From assembly GCA_964622235.1 (NCBI GenBank), contig CAZUNB010000001.1, forward strand, positions 16,345 through 80,344: a stretch of DNA of 64,000 nt, given 5' to 3'. The stretch's first letter is position 1. Each line of letters begins with the position of its first letter. Shown here piece by piece: positions 63,091 through 64,000 of the stretch. The translations under genes and the position numbers were made by a program. Under the pieces are notes generated by a model. That model saw nothing but the letters and a program-made list of their open reading frames with translations, made no database searches and was not told where the DNA came from. Origin of the DNA: CAZUNB01 sp964622235 (GTDB taxonomy: Bacteria; Patescibacteriota; Saccharimonadia; Saccharimonadales; JAGPDM01).

Positions 63091-64000
63091 TGTATTTGCG
63101 ACGGAGAAGCGACGATTTAGATGACCTAAGTGGCGGAGGCATAACCCCACCCCAGCAACAGCACGACGAAGCGGCGGCGGCGGCCAAAAGACCAAGAGAA
63201 GATCGAGAAGAAACCAAACCTGACCCGGACCACAAACCCTACCAATCGCCCGAGCCAAAACTGAACAGAAGAGACCTAAGTGGCGGAGGCATAACCCCAC
63301 CCCAGCAACAGCACGACGAAGCGGCGGCGGCGGCCAAAAGACCAAGAGAAGATCGAGAAGAAACCAAACCTGACCCGGACCACAAACCCTACCAATCGCC
63401 CGAGCCAAAACTGAACAGAAGAGACCTAAGTCAAGAAAAATCGGCTTCATTCGACCCGAAAAATTCGACTGGCATGTTTGATGAAGACAAAGACGACAAA
63501 AAGAAGGCAAAGGACAAGAAAAGTACAAAGTCAGACGGCCAGAAACCAACAGCCGCCGAAGGTAAAGAAATAGACCTATTTACTGGCGGCAAAAATAATC
63601 GACATAAGTTCGGCAAAGGTAAATTAAAAAGCAAGGCTCAAAAGAAAATTATCGCTGGAATCGTTGCCATGATTATTGGAGGTGGCGGTGCGGCCTTAAC
63701 AGGTGGTGGTTTCTTGGCTACCTTTCGATTGTTTATCTTCGACGGGGCGCTTCATGAGGCGCTTGATGCTCCGCACCAAAACGCACTCATAAAACGAAGC
63801 TTTAGAAACTCTAAGCCGATGTTTGACCAAACAGGAGAGTTCACAGGAAGAACCGATGCTGTCCAGAACTCAACATACGGAAAAGCACTGCAACAGGTGA
63901 AAATAAATAATATTGAAGCAGACATGGCAAAAGCAGGTGTTGTCCCTAACTTTGATCCAAGCCCCCGGACCTTGCTTGGGTTCCCCACGGCGAAAGGGGC
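63090..64000 (+). CDS. Membrane protein of the secretion locus, truncated by window edge
   Basis: The frame from ATG 63090 stays open to the window end (303 residues). The N-terminus is basic and disordered, with an exact duplication of a 50-residue Asp/Arg/Pro/Gln/Ala block (residues 12-111). A Lys-rich region then leads to one membrane helix (IIAGIVAMIIGGGGAALTGGGFLA, about residues 193-216), followed by an apparently extracytoplasmic region. It is translationally coupled to virB4. No family is recognised from the visible part. Confidence 0.82.
   Translation, partial: MYLRRRSDDLDDLSGGGITPPQQQHDEAAAAAKRPREDREETKPDPDHKPYQSPEPKLNRRDLSGGGITPPQQQHDEAAAAAKRPREDREETKPDPDHKPYQSPEPKLNRRDLSQEKSASFDPKNSTGMFDEDKDDKKKAKDKKSTKSDGQKPTAAEGKEIDLFTGGKNNRHKFGKGKLKSKAQKKIIAGIVAMIIGGGGAALTGGGFLATFRLFIFDGALHEALDAPHQNALIKRSFRNSKPMFDQTGEFTGRTDAVQNSTYGKALQQVKINNIEADMAKAGVVPNFDPSPRTLLGFPTAKG
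63123..63422 (+). repeat. Exact 150-bp tandem duplication (two copies)
   Basis: The unit beginning GACCTAAGTGGCGGAGGC at 63123 recurs at 63273 with the same 150-bp length. The first bases (GACCTAAGT) occur a third time at 63423. The copies appear identical by eye, and the period is a multiple of three, so the frame is kept (50 residues per unit). Confidence 0.93.

Noticed and set aside
63088..63092. Recoding of TGA as glycine (as in some CPR lineages)
   Set aside because: TGA ends virB4 exactly where the next start overlaps (TGATG), and also ends the VirB6-like gene and several ATGA-overlapping pilin-like genes, so it acts as a stop.
1..64000. CRISPR array, prophage or insertion sequence
   Set aside because: No regularly spaced repeats, cas genes, transposases, integrases or phage structural genes were found by reading both strands.

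Overview
The window looks like a chromosome segment of a small-genome Patescibacteria/CPR bacterium, most likely Saccharibacteria (TM7)-like. This is inferred from gene content and style, not from a marker-gene tree. The pointers are a VirB4/PrgI/VirB6-type secretion locus with many small pilin-like proteins, FemAB-type cell-wall enzymes, LPxTG-tailed surface proteins, isolated purine genes (a purM-like gene and purD), short intergenic spaces, and many genes whose -10 box sits directly against the start codon (probable leaderless mRNAs). TGA behaves as a normal stop. No rRNA, phage, insertion sequence or CRISPR array was seen.

Layout. 0-8 kb: a truncated ABC exporter, an aquaporin with an altered selectivity-filter position, an NHL beta-propeller surface protein, an ABC-2 exporter pair and a CSLREA/LPKTG surface protein. 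8-13 kb: tRNA-Ser(CGA) with a repeat region, a flippase-like membrane protein, a PurM homologue, a putative ACT-domain protein and a HIT protein. 13-21 kb: valS, tsaD, a divergent pair of FemAB genes (one interrupted by an in-frame stop) and a MurE-like ligase. 21-33 kb: an OmpA-like-domain protein, YggT, an RSH (ppGpp) protein with an unusual domain order, a histidine phosphatase, a methyltransferase, purD and a 1267-residue protein of unknown function. 32.6-45 kb: a PMM-like HAD protein and a LURP-one-like protein, GlsB, an LPATG protein, groES-groEL under a CIRCE element, a frameshifted DUF4352 protein, pgi, a cupin, a MacB-like ABC exporter and a HAD phosphatase. 45-48.5 kb: tRNA-Ser(GCT), tRNA-Arg(GCG), tRNA-Ser(TGA), comF and hsp20.

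48.5-64 kb is the most interesting block, a type IV secretion-like locus in two divergent arms. The minus-strand arm is a tightly overlapping operon of a membrane-anchored protein followed by six paralogous VirB2/TrbC-like two-helix proteins. The plus-strand arm holds a Tat-motif-like protein, a VirB6/TrbL-like protein split over two ORFs that meet at TAATG, a PrgI-family protein, a TraC-like protein, the VirB4 ATPase and a partial membrane protein carrying an exact 150-bp tandem duplication. A 588-residue gene of unknown function lies antisense inside this arm. Together these could build an envelope-spanning machine or pilus used for DNA uptake or host contact; that role is inference.

Two genes (FemAB at 17.4-18.4 kb and the DUF4352 protein at 38.4-39.1 kb) each carry a single disrupting change. 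They are either real pseudogenes or sequence errors.
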